Source of the DNA: Bacteroidota bacterium | Lineage (GTDB): Bacteria > Bacteroidota > Bacteroidia > Palsa-965 | Assembly (NCBI GenBank): GCA_013289095.1 | Contig: JABDAO010000023.1 | Span: 1 to 33,863 of the forward strand | Reading direction: 5' to 3' | Length of the DNA stretch: 33,863 nt | Shown: positions 9,448 to 17,072 of the stretch, piece after piece | How the letters are laid out: every line of letters starts with the position of its first letter | How positions within the stretch are numbered: position 1 is the stretch's first letter | Program-made: the position numbers and the translations under genes | The notes under the pieces: generated by a model | The model's database searches: none | Seen by the model: the letters and a program-made list of their open reading frames with translations, nothing else | What the model was told of the DNA's origin: nothing

Positions 9448-9954
9448 TTACCAGTTGATCAGTGCTTTATTAAAAATGTCCTGAACCAGTTGATCGTTTA
9501 TGGTTTTGATAAGTGCGTCTTCTACAGCATTTATAGCGTTTGAGCTCGGGAAATCGGCATACCGGGTAAAGGGTTGTTCGAAATTTGCTTTTTCGTTTTT
9601 TGTATTTGTGAACTTTACATTTACCGTGATGGAGAGCCTGTTCTGGGCCGCTATATCGGTACCGCTCGAGATGGCTATCGGCGTGACCGAATAAGCCGTT
9701 ACCTGGCCTTCGAATTGAAGATCTGCTCCACGGGAGCCCAGATTGAGCGCTGTCTGGGAGGTCACAATATCTTTTAAGGCTTCGGTGAGGCTTGCGCAAT
9801 AGGTTGGTTTGGTAAGAGGGGTGTTGTTCAGGAAATACTCGACCGACACGGTCTTTGCATCGCCCAGCACAACACCGCTCATATCATAATGCATTTTGCA
9901 ACCGCTGAGCAAAAGGAGCGTGAAGAACAAAATAGGGATACTTCTCTTTTTCAA
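9448..9954 (-). CDS. lptE: LptE-like LPS assembly lipoprotein
   Basis: This 168-residue outer-membrane lipoprotein has lipobox LLSGC with lipidated Cys19. The mature part matches Bacteroidota LptE: YDMSGV near residue 23, VSVEYFLNN, the alpha helix with ALKDIVTSQTALNL, and the beta segment DLQFEGQVTAYSVTPIAI near 105. LptE plugs the LptD barrel that delivers lipopolysaccharide to the outer leaflet. It lies 33 bases after the sigma-54 regulator gene and one base before the TPR gene, within a probable operon. Confidence 0.9.
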   Translation of the reverse strand: MKKRSIPILFFTLLLLSGCKMHYDMSGVVLGDAKTVSVEYFLNNTPLTKPTYCASLTEALKDIVTSQTALNLGSRGADLQFEGQVTAYSVTPIAISSGTDIAAQNRLSITVNVKFTNTKNEKANFEQPFTRYADFPSSNAINAVEDALIKTINDQLVQDIFNKALINW

Positions 9955-9987
9955 TTTGAGTGCTGGTCTTAATAGTTAGTAGCCGGT

Positions 9988-11250
9988 TTATTTTTCGGGC
10001 CCATCCAATCCATATTCATGGAGCTTCCTGTACAAAGTTCGTTCCGAAATGCCGAGCTCCTGTGCGGCGTTTTTACGTTTTCCTTCGTGTTTGATCAAGG
10101 CTTTCTTGATCATTTCCTGCTCCACTTCATGCAGCGAAAGAGAGGGCTCTTCGACCAATACATGCGTCTGGGGCTCCACAGCCACCGGTTGGTGTTGCTT
10201 CGTTTTGTGCGAGGGGGGCTGTGCATAGTCTAACCGTATGGGCGTATGTTCTCCGCCTATTTCCTGATAAATTTTCTTGATAATCTGTTCGTTTTCGGGC
10301 TCAAAGCCACGGTTCTGGCCTGGGTTGTTATCCACCAGGCCGAGCACCACCTTTTTAAGATCGGTCAGGTCTTTCTTCATGTCAAAGAGCACCTTGTACA
10401 GGATATCGCGTTCTGAAAAATCAGCCCCCTGTCCGTCTCCTTTGATGACCATAGGCAGGGTGCTGGCCGAATGTTGTGGGAGGTATTTCAGCAGGGTAGA
10501 AGCATTGATCTCCCGGGCTTTTTCGATGACCGAAATCTGCTCGGTAATGTTTTTAAGCTGACGCACATTGCCCTGCCAGTAATAATCGGTCAGAAGGCCC
10601 TCTGCTTCGGGATCTAATTTTACGACAGGCATGCGGTATTTGGCCGCAAAATCGGTGGCGAATTTACGGAAGAGCAGATGAATATCCTGTTTCCGGTCAC
10701 GAAGCGGGGGCACAAGGATAGGCACTGTATTCAGGCGGTAGTACAGGTCTTCCCTGAATTTTCCTTTTTCGATGGCCTGTTGGATGTTTACATTCGTTGC
10801 TGCAATGATGCGCACATCGGTTTTGAGGACTTTGGATGAGCCTACTTTCATAAATTCGCCCGATTCGAGCACCCGGAGCAAACGCGCTTGGGTGGCGATG
10901 GGCATTTCGGCCACTTCATCCAGAAAGATGCTGCCCCCGTTCACCCCTTCGAAATATCCTTTGCGCGCTTCGTGGGCTCCGGTAAACGATCCTTTTTCAT
11001 GACCAAAAAGCTCGCTGTCTATGGTGCCTTCGGGTATGGCCCCGCAGTTTACGGCAATGTAAGGGCCGTGTTTGCGCGCGCTGAGCTGGTGTATGATCTG
11101 GGGGAATACCTCTTTGCCCGTTCCGCTTTCGCCGGTGATGAGCACACTCAGATCGGTTGGTGCCACCTGCATGGCAATGTCTATATCGCGCTCCAGGGCA
11201 GGAGAGGAGCCGATAATCCCGAAACGCAGTTTTATGTCTTGTATGGTCAT
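9988..11250 (-). CDS. Sigma-54-dependent transcriptional activator (AAA+ / Fis HTH)
   Basis: This 420-residue bacterial enhancer-binding protein lacks an N-terminal receiver or sensor domain. The AAA+ core starts almost at once: FGIIGSSPALERDIDIAMQV, Walker A GESGTGKE (40-47), the sigma-54 contact loop GSFTGA (87-92, Ser for the usual Ala), Walker B GGSIFLDEV (105-113), and LPPLRDR-type sensor sequence near 180. A linker at ~260-370 precedes a Fis-type helix-turn-helix (KRKNAAQELGISERTLYRKL). Regulators of this form directly before lptE are common in Bacteroidota; targets are unknown. Its ATG overlaps the stop of a decayed HEPN gene as ATGA. Confidence 0.95.
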   Translation of the reverse strand: MTIQDIKLRFGIIGSSPALERDIDIAMQVAPTDLSVLITGESGTGKEVFPQIIHQLSARKHGPYIAVNCGAIPEGTIDSELFGHEKGSFTGAHEARKGYFEGVNGGSIFLDEVAEMPIATQARLLRVLESGEFMKVGSSKVLKTDVRIIAATNVNIQQAIEKGKFREDLYYRLNTVPILVPPLRDRKQDIHLLFRKFATDFAAKYRMPVVKLDPEAEGLLTDYYWQGNVRQLKNITEQISVIEKAREINASTLLKYLPQHSASTLPMVIKGDGQGADFSERDILYKVLFDMKKDLTDLKKVVLGLVDNNPGQNRGFEPENEQIIKKIYQEIGGEHTPIRLDYAQPPSHKTKQHQPVAVEPQTHVLVEEPSLSLHEVEQEMIKKALIKHEGKRKNAAQELGISERTLYRKLHEYGLDGPEK

Positions 11251-11425
11251 TTTAGTAATGCTTGAATTTTTAAAAGAAGATCAGGTACGTCTGGTGAAGC
11301 TATCTTACACACCATCCTCGGATCAACATTTATAGAATCATTTAGAAGTACATCTCTCATTCCGTCAAATTCCTTCGGGGTATTTCCGGATGCGCTGTCC
11401 TGGTTTGTGCTGCCCCCCCCCGAAT
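11247..11425 (-). pseudogene. HEPN (DUF86/HepT-type) toxin remnant, frameshifted
   Basis: The minus strand carries the C-terminal part of a HEPN/DUF86 ribonuclease in two frames. One frame reads HPEIPRRNLT (bases 11392 down to ~11363); the continuation, one frame over, reads GMRDVLLNDSINVD, then VPDLLLKIQALLK to a TGA at 11249-11247. In intact relatives (from memory) this is continuous as HPEIPW-x-x-I-x-GMRD-x-L-x-H-x-Y. The loss of one base near 11363 explains the break, and the HEPN catalytic His of the R-x4-6-H motif is Asn here (RDVLLND). Upstream, toward 11488, both frames contain stops or unrelated sequence and a run of nine C on the plus strand. Paired with the MNT pseudogene just upstream. 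Confidence 0.7.
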
Positions 11426-11488
11426 TGGATCTACACCCCGATCTGTGTAGCTGTGGAAACGAGATGCTCCAACTACAGTTTTCGCTTT

Positions 11489-11779
11489 TCACTCCCGGTA
11501 AATGATTTTCAAATCTTTGTTTACTTCTTCAATACAGGTATTGTTCTTCCTGGCCCTGAGCGTGATCAAATCTAGTTCAACTCCAAGCCGACCAAGCAAA
11601 TCAAACTGAATCCGCACAAACTCAAGTAATGAAATTTTCTTTTTTAGGTCCATCAGACTATCCAGATCGCTGTCCGCCCTCTGTTCATTCCGCGCATACT
11701 ACCCGAATATCCCGATCAGCCTGGGCTCATCAGGCATCAGGTAGTTGATGATGGTCGTATTTAGTTCGGTCCGGCTCAT
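11489..11779 (-). pseudogene. MNT nucleotidyltransferase antitoxin (MntA-like) with internal stop
   Basis: The minus-strand frame from the ATG at 11779 to the TGA at 11489 is 97 codons and reads as a minimal nucleotidyltransferase of the MNT-HEPN toxin-antitoxin family. It has RLIGIFG-stop-YARNEQRADSDLD, then DLKKKISLLEFVRIQFDLLG, VELDLITLRA and KDLKIIYRE. Codon 27 is TAG (bases 11701-11699), exactly where the catalytic GS motif should have Ser; the downstream Asp pair (D38, D40) survives. In intact systems the MNT protein adds AMP to the HEPN toxin and silences it. Here both partners are broken. It lies 55 bases after miaB and before the HEPN remnant, in the usual MNT-then-HEPN order. Confidence 0.85.
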
Positions 11780-11834
11780 CCCCCATGCTTCATTGCTAGT
11801 TTTATGGCCTGGACAAAGTGAGCGCTTATTCTTG

Positions 11835-13262
11835 CTACACGACGCTCCCAATCAAGGTAGCTACCGTACACCGTTCTGCCAGCACGTTCACATAATCTCC
11901 CTTCTTAAATTCTCCTTTAGGAAAAACAACTACGGTATTCTGTGAATTTCTTCCTGAAAGCATTTCGTCCGACTTTTTGGAGATGCCTTCCACCAATACC
12001 CGGTGTACTTTACCCAAACCAAGCTTTGTACGCGCTCCCGAAAGTTTTTGTTGCAGGGCAACCACTTCGTAGAGACGTTGTTTCTTGGTTTCTTCGGGTA
12101 CATCGTCTTTGTATTTGCGTTCGGCAAGGGTTTTAGGGCGCTCGCTGTAGGCAAACATATAGGAGAAATCATACTGGGCCCACTCCATCAGGGATATGGT
12201 GTCCTTATGCTCTTCGTCGGTCTCGCTGCAAAAACCGGTAATAATGTCGGTGGATATTCCGCAATGCGGGATGATACGGCGTATCGCGTTGATGCGTTCC
12301 ATATACCACTCGCGTGTATAGCCCCGGTTCATCATTTCCAGCAAACGGGTATTTCCGCTTTGCACCGGAAGGTGTATATAGTCGCAAATGTTTTCATAAC
12401 GGGCCATGGTATACAGCACCTCGTCGTTCATGTCTTTGGGGTGGGAGGTGCTGAAACGGATACGCAGCAGTGGATTTACCAATGCCACTTTTTCGAGCAG
12501 TTGTGCAAACGTGGTGGCCTGGGCCAATACATCGGGCGATGGGTTGTCTTTTTTTAAACCGCCTCCGGTCCACTGGTAAGAATCAACATTCTGGCCGAGG
12601 AGTGTTACTTCCCGGTAGCCCTGATCAAACAAGAGCCGGGCTTCGCTGACAATGCTTTCAGGATCGCGGCTGCGTTCGCGTCCGCGGGTAAACGGCACCA
12701 CACAAAACGAACACATATTGTCGCACCCTCTGGTAATGCTGATAAAGGCGCTGATGCCATTGCCTCCAAGCCGCACAGGGTTGATATCGGCATAGGTCTC
12801 GTCTCTCGAAAGCAATACATTTACGGCTTTCTGTCCGCCTTCAACGGTTTCGATGAGCGAAGGCAGGCTGCGGTAAGAGTCGGGCCCTACCACGATGTCC
12901 ACTATTTTTTCCTCTTCCAGAAACTTTTCTTTCAAACGCTCTGCCATACAACCCATGACACCGATCATGAGCGATGGTTTTTTGCGTTTTTCTATATTGT
13001 ATTCTTTTAAACGGTTGCGGACTTTTTGCTCGGCATTGTCGCGTATGGCACAGGTATTTATAAGAATCAGATCGGCTTCTTTATAATCGCTGGTAGTTAC
13101 AAAACCCTTGTCGGTCAGAACCGATGCAACGATTTCGCTGTCCGAAAAATTCATCGCGCAGCCATAGCTCTCGATATACATTTTTCGGCTGCCCGGTTTT
13201 TGTGTTCCTGTCACGACCAGGGCATCACCTTGTCTCGCTTCGTCAATTAGTTTGTTTTCCAT
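11835..13262 (-). CDS. miaB: tRNA-2-methylthio-N6-dimethylallyladenosine synthase MiaB
   Basis: This 475-residue radical-SAM methylthiotransferase modifies A37 of tRNAs that read UNN codons. It has all three parts of the family: the UPF0004 domain with cluster cysteines 35 ([13 protein letters not shown]), 71 (INTCAIR) and 105 (GVMGCMAER); the radical-SAM CxxxCxxC at Cys180/184/187 ([10 protein letters not shown]); and a C-terminal TRAM domain with [17 protein letters not shown]. The frame extends 16 codons upstream, but the ATG at 13262 ([10 protein letters not shown]) gives a normal N-terminus. It begins ~80 bases from the edge of the palindrome array, so any promoter lies beside or within that array. 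Downstream are the MNT/HEPN remnants and the sigma-54 regulator. Confidence 0.98.
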   Translation of the reverse strand: MENKLIDEARQGDALVVTGTQKPGSRKMYIESYGCAMNFSDSEIVASVLTDKGFVTTSDYKEADLILINTCAIRDNAEQKVRNRLKEYNIEKRKKPSLMIGVMGCMAERLKEKFLEEEKIVDIVVGPDSYRSLPSLIETVEGGQKAVNVLLSRDETYADINPVRLGGNGISAFISITRGCDNMCSFCVVPFTRGRERSRDPESIVSEARLLFDQGYREVTLLGQNVDSYQWTGGGLKKDNPSPDVLAQATTFAQLLEKVALVNPLLRIRFSTSHPKDMNDEVLYTMARYENICDYIHLPVQSGNTRLLEMMNRGYTREWYMERINAIRRIIPHCGISTDIITGFCSETDEEHKDTISLMEWAQYDFSYMFAYSERPKTLAERKYKDDVPEETKKQRLYEVVALQQKLSGARTKLGLGKVHRVLVEGISKKSDEMLSGRNSQNTVVVFPKGEFKKGDYVNVLAERCTVATLIGSVV

Positions 13263-13340
13263 TGTTCTTTTCAAGGATGGCAAAGATAGGGAAAGCGGAG
13301 CGACTGACAAAATGGCATTCGAAATGAACCAAGTCGCATA

Positions 13341-13780
13341 TCAGTTGCAACACGTCGTATTTCAGTTGCGGTAGGTTGTCGCACGTTGTATTTCAATTGA
13401 AAAAGGTTGTTTTTCAATTGAAGCAGGTTGTATTTCAATTGAAGCAGGTTGTATTTCAATTGAAAGAGGATGTTTTTCAATTGAAGCAGGTTGTATTTCA
13501 ATTGAAAAAGGTTGTATTTCAATTGAAAGAGGATGTTTTTCAATTGAACCAGACAGTATTTCAATTGAAAAAGGATGTTTTTCAATTGAAGCAGGTTGTA
13601 TTTCAATTGAAGCAGGTTGTATTTCAATTGAAAAAGGTTGTATTTCAATTGAAGCAGGCAGTATTTCAATTGAAGCAGGTTGTATTTCAATTGAAAGAGG
13701 ATGTTTTTCAATTGAAAAAGGTTGTTTTTCAATTGAAGCACGCTGAATTTCGGTTGCAGTATGCTGTATTCCAGTTGCAA
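13341..13780. repeat. Array of 21 palindrome-containing units with 21-bp period
   Basis: Seventeen consecutive units start at 13393 and repeat every 21 bases to 13729. Each contains the perfect palindrome TTCAATTGAA (TTTCAATTGAAA in many) plus an 11-base linker of a few types (GCAGGTTGTAT, AAAGGTTGTAT, AGAGGATGTTT and single variants). Two divergent units with CAGTTGC cores precede them (13341, 13362) and two with GGTTGCA/AGTTGCA cores follow (13750, 13771). The step between the second and third units is 31 bases. Because the palindrome spans codons for F-Q-L-K on either strand, heptad-like reading frames exist on both strands, but each has only a TTG start. Linkers vary while the palindrome is invariant, which points to DNA-level function or recent homogenisation. 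Confidence 0.95.
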
Positions 13781-14440
13781 TTTATCACTTTTAGAGGTAT
13801 TTTAATGGGAATCAACATGTTGACAAAAAGAAACGAAAGAGTTGGCTTTTGTTATCACGCACTTTAAGTCTAAGATCAAGATCGTTGCATGCCTCCAGAA
13901 TGCGTAATAGTATCTTTTTCGGTTCCATCCTTGAACGTTCGAAACCTGAAGCGGACATGCGCAGATTGTTAAGATGATCATGATTTGCGCTGATTGTGAG
14001 TCTGTTAGCAAATAATAGCAGATCATATTCATCCTAATAATCTGTGTTCTATTCGGTAATGCTTACATACCCAAGAGGGCTAATGAAAAGGGTGATGGAC
14101 ATGGCTGAATCGGGAGGGTAGTGATTTAGACTGCAAATGTCGGTATTTTGAGATAAATGTGTGAAAAACGTCTGTTTTTTCATTTATTTAGGATAAAATA
14201 GAACTCTTTTCGAAGTCATCGATCTGATTCGCACCCTTGATCTGAAATTTATTTTCACGAAAATGTAAAACTTTCAAAAATTATATATATATGAAATATA
14301 TATATGCAAAAGCCCGATGATTTTTGATTTGGTTATTTCAAAATTCTTTGCTTTTCTTTGCGTCCCGAAAGCCGCGTTCTGGAAATTGTATTGTTTTTAA
14401 CCCGGATCCGGGGCTTTATACGCAAATTAACTGATTACTG
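13781..14440. other. AT-rich intergenic region upstream of topA
   Basis: No convincing gene. The segment contains short ORFs only (for example a 38-codon minus-strand ORF beginning at about 13928). At 14281-14305 there is an alternating TATATA inverted repeat with a GAA centre (TATATATATGAAATATATATA-like), which may be easily melted DNA. A TTTG at 14328-14331 followed 21 bases later by TTTCTTTG (14353-14360) is a weak candidate for a Bacteroidota-type topA promoter; the TA of the -7 box is missing. Confidence 0.4.
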
Positions 14441-16888
14441 ATGGCCAAAAACCTAGTCATTGTCGAGTCCCCAGCCAAAGCAAAAACCATTGAAGGCTTT
14501 TTGGGCGAGGATTTCGTTGTACGTTCCAGCTTTGGTCACATCCGTGACCTGGCCAAAAAAGGGCTTGCTGTTGACCTGGAGCATAATTTTATCCCCACCT
14601 ACGAGATTTCTCCCGATAAGGAAAAAGTAGTAGGCGAACTGCGTAAGATAGCAAAATCAGCCGGCACGGTATGGCTGGCGACGGATGAGGACCGCGAGGG
14701 TGAAGCCATCTCCTGGCACCTGGCCGAAGCCCTGGGGCTCGATATCAAGACCACCAAGCGCATTGTATTTCATGAAATTACCAAGAATGCCATCCAGGCA
14801 GCTATTGCCAACCCGCGTACCATCGATAAACATCTGGTTGATGCGCAGCAGGCCCGGCGTATACTCGACCGGCTGGTGGGTTTTGAGCTTTCGCCCATAC
14901 TCTGGAAAAAAATAAAACCATCGCTTTCGGCCGGACGGGTACAATCGGTTGCCGTAAGGCTTATTGTGGAACGCGAACGTGAAGTGCAGAATTTTAAATC
15001 GGTTGCTTTTTTCAAAGTGGCTGCCCTCTTCAGTACAGCAGGTAAAGAACTAAAAGCCGAGCTGAATAAAAAATTCACGGGGATAGAGGAAGCCCGGACA
15101 TTTCTCGAAAAATGCATCGGGTCGGACTTTACGATTTCGAACCTGGAAACCAAACCAGCCAAGAAATCGCCGGCGGCTCCGTTTACCACTTCTACCCTGC
15201 AGCAGGAAGCCAGCCGTAAGCTGGGTTTTTCTGTTGCCCAGACCATGACGGTTGCACAGCGTCTGTACGAAAGCGGAAAAATAACCTACATGCGTACCGA
15301 CTCCGTAAACCTGTCGGATACTGCCATTGAACAGGCCAAGACCGAAATTTCGAAGAATTACGGTGAGAAATACGTCCATATACGTAAATACAAAACCAAA
15401 TCTAAGGGGGCCCAGGAGGCACACGAAGCCATTCGTCCTTCGTACCTCGAAAACCAAAGCGTTACCGGCGAACGCAACGAGGAGCGTCTTTATGAACTGA
15501 TCTGGAAACGTACTATCGCCTCACAAATGGCCGATGCCGAACTCGAAAAGACAACTGCCACCATCAGTGTATCAAAAGCGGAGGAGAAATTTGTAGCCCA
15601 GGGTGAAGTCCTGAAGTTTGATGGGTTCCTGAAAGTATATCTGGAATCATCGGATGAGGAGGATACGGATGAGGAACAGGAAGGAATGCTTCCTCCATTG
15701 AAAACAGGGGAGAAGCTGGGAATGAACGAAATCACGGCAACACAACGTTTTACACACCACCCCGCAAGGTTTACCGAGGCCAGTTTGGTTAAAAAGCTCG
15801 AAGAACTTGGTATCGGAAGACCGTCTACGTACGCCCCGACCATCAGCACCATTCAGAAACGCGAATATGTGATCAAGGAGGACAGGGATGGGGTACGTCG
15901 CAACTTTGCGGTACTTTCTCTAAAAGACTCAACCATTCAGGAGGAGCAACGCGAAGAAGGCACCGGGGCAGAGAAATCAAAAATGTTCCCAACCGATATT
16001 GGCATGGTCGTGACTGATTTTCTCATCCTTCATTTTCCGGTAGTGCTTGATTACCAGTTTACTGCCAAAGTAGAGGATGAATTTGATACGGTTGCCGAAG
16101 GAAAACTCAGCTGGCAGCAGATGCTGAAAGAATTCTATAAACCATTTCACCAAAGCGTTGAAAAAACGCTCGAAACATCCGAACGTGCTTCGGGCGAACG
16201 CCTGCTAGGGAAGGATCCGGCGAGCGGAAAAAACCTGTATGTGCGTATCGGCCGTTTTGGCCCCTTGGCACAGATCGGCGAAAGCGATGATGAAGTTAAG
16301 AAATTTGCCAGCTTGCGCAAAGGACAGTTGCTTGAGAGCATTACCCTGGCCGAAGCGCTGGATCTATTTAAGCTGCCAAGGGTTGCCGGACAATTCGAGG
16401 AAAAAGACATGATCGTGGCCATCGGGCGTTTCGGGCCTTACATCAAGTTCGATAGCAAGTTTATTTCATTGCGCAAAGAAGATGATCCGATGACTGTCAG
16501 CGCCGAGCGCTGTCGTGAACTCATTGAACTCAAACGCATTGCTGACATTGAAAAATACATCAAGTCGTTTCCCGAAAACCCGGAAGTGCACATCCTCAAA
16601 GGAAGATGGGGGGCATACTTGGCTATCGGAAAAAACAATTTTAAACTGCCTAAAGGCACTGAGCCAACCACGCTGACCCTGGAAGATTGCCTTGGTATAG
16701 CCGACAAGGCCGGTTATGGCAACAAGGCCCGGGCAGTGATCGAGAAGAAAACCCCGGCTCCTAAAGCAGCAGCAAAGAAAACCGCAGCCAAAAAAGCCCC
16801 GGTAAAAAAGGCGATGCCGGCAAAAGCGGCTGTAAAGAAAGCAGCCCCGAAAAAGGCTGCGAAGAAGGCAGCCAAAAAAGCAAAATAG
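14441..16888 (+). CDS. topA: DNA topoisomerase I
   Basis: This 815-residue type IA topoisomerase relaxes negative supercoils by passing strands through a transient break. The TOPRIM domain starts at once (NLVIVESPAKAKTIEGFLG) with the acidic DED triad at 82-86 (TDEDREGEAI). The active-site tyrosine is Tyr283 in ITYMRTDSVNLSD. The strand-passage arch motifs RRILDRLVGFELSPILWKK and SAGRVQSVAV precede it, and GIGRPSTYAPTI near 460 follows. C-terminal repeats at ~590-760 (GRFGPLAQIG, IGRFGPYIKF, KGRWGAYLAIG) are topoisomerase C-terminal modules with no zinc-finger cysteines. The last ~50 residues are a Lys/Ala/Pro tail (AAAKKTAAKKAPVKK), histone-H1-like and probably a non-specific DNA anchor. Confidence 0.98.
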   Translation: MAKNLVIVESPAKAKTIEGFLGEDFVVRSSFGHIRDLAKKGLAVDLEHNFIPTYEISPDKEKVVGELRKIAKSAGTVWLATDEDREGEAISWHLAEALGLDIKTTKRIVFHEITKNAIQAAIANPRTIDKHLVDAQQARRILDRLVGFELSPILWKKIKPSLSAGRVQSVAVRLIVEREREVQNFKSVAFFKVAALFSTAGKELKAELNKKFTGIEEARTFLEKCIGSDFTISNLETKPAKKSPAAPFTTSTLQQEASRKLGFSVAQTMTVAQRLYESGKITYMRTDSVNLSDTAIEQAKTEISKNYGEKYVHIRKYKTKSKGAQEAHEAIRPSYLENQSVTGERNEERLYELIWKRTIASQMADAELEKTTATISVSKAEEKFVAQGEVLKFDGFLKVYLESSDEEDTDEEQEGMLPPLKTGEKLGMNEITATQRFTHHPARFTEASLVKKLEELGIGRPSTYAPTISTIQKREYVIKEDRDGVRRNFAVLSLKDSTIQEEQREEGTGAEKSKMFPTDIGMVVTDFLILHFPVVLDYQFTAKVEDEFDTVAEGKLSWQQMLKEFYKPFHQSVEKTLETSERASGERLLGKDPASGKNLYVRIGRFGPLAQIGESDDEVKKFASLRKGQLLESITLAEALDLFKLPRVAGQFEEKDMIVAIGRFGPYIKFDSKFISLRKEDDPMTVSAERCRELIELKRIADIEKYIKSFPENPEVHILKGRWGAYLAIGKNNFKLPKGTEPTTLTLEDCLGIADKAGYGNKARAVIEKKTPAPKAAAKKTAAKKAPVKKAMPAKAAVKKAAPKKAAKKAAKKAK

Positions 16889-17072
16889 CATATTGAAATA
16901 AAAACCTGCGTTTGGCCCGCTTCAGGTGGGGTTTCATACCTGGGAGGATGTGAATGAACCTAGCATATAATTCAAACGAATTTCATCAATTCCAAAATAC
17001 TGTATCTTTTGCATACTATTGCCATTATACTGGTAACTGTACGGGTAAGCCTATCAATAAAATCCAGCCGAT

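Noticed and set aside
13341-13780. CRISPR array
   Set aside because: The period is 21 bp with no unique spacers of 30-40 bp; linkers recur and no cas genes are present.
13271-13867. Long heptad-repeat proteins (FQLK...) on both strands of the repeat array
   Set aside because: Both frames have only TTG starts, lack ribosome-binding context and arise automatically because the repeated palindrome encodes F-Q-L-K in either direction. Reported as a DNA repeat instead; not strictly excluded.
14657-16891. Minus-strand ORFs opposite topA
   Set aside because: They mirror the conserved topA frame and the Lys/Ala tail (giving Phe/Cys/Gly-rich nonsense).
16889-16945. Terminator after topA
   Set aside because: ACCTG and CAGGT could pair, but the loop is large, the stem is short and no T-run follows at the stem base.
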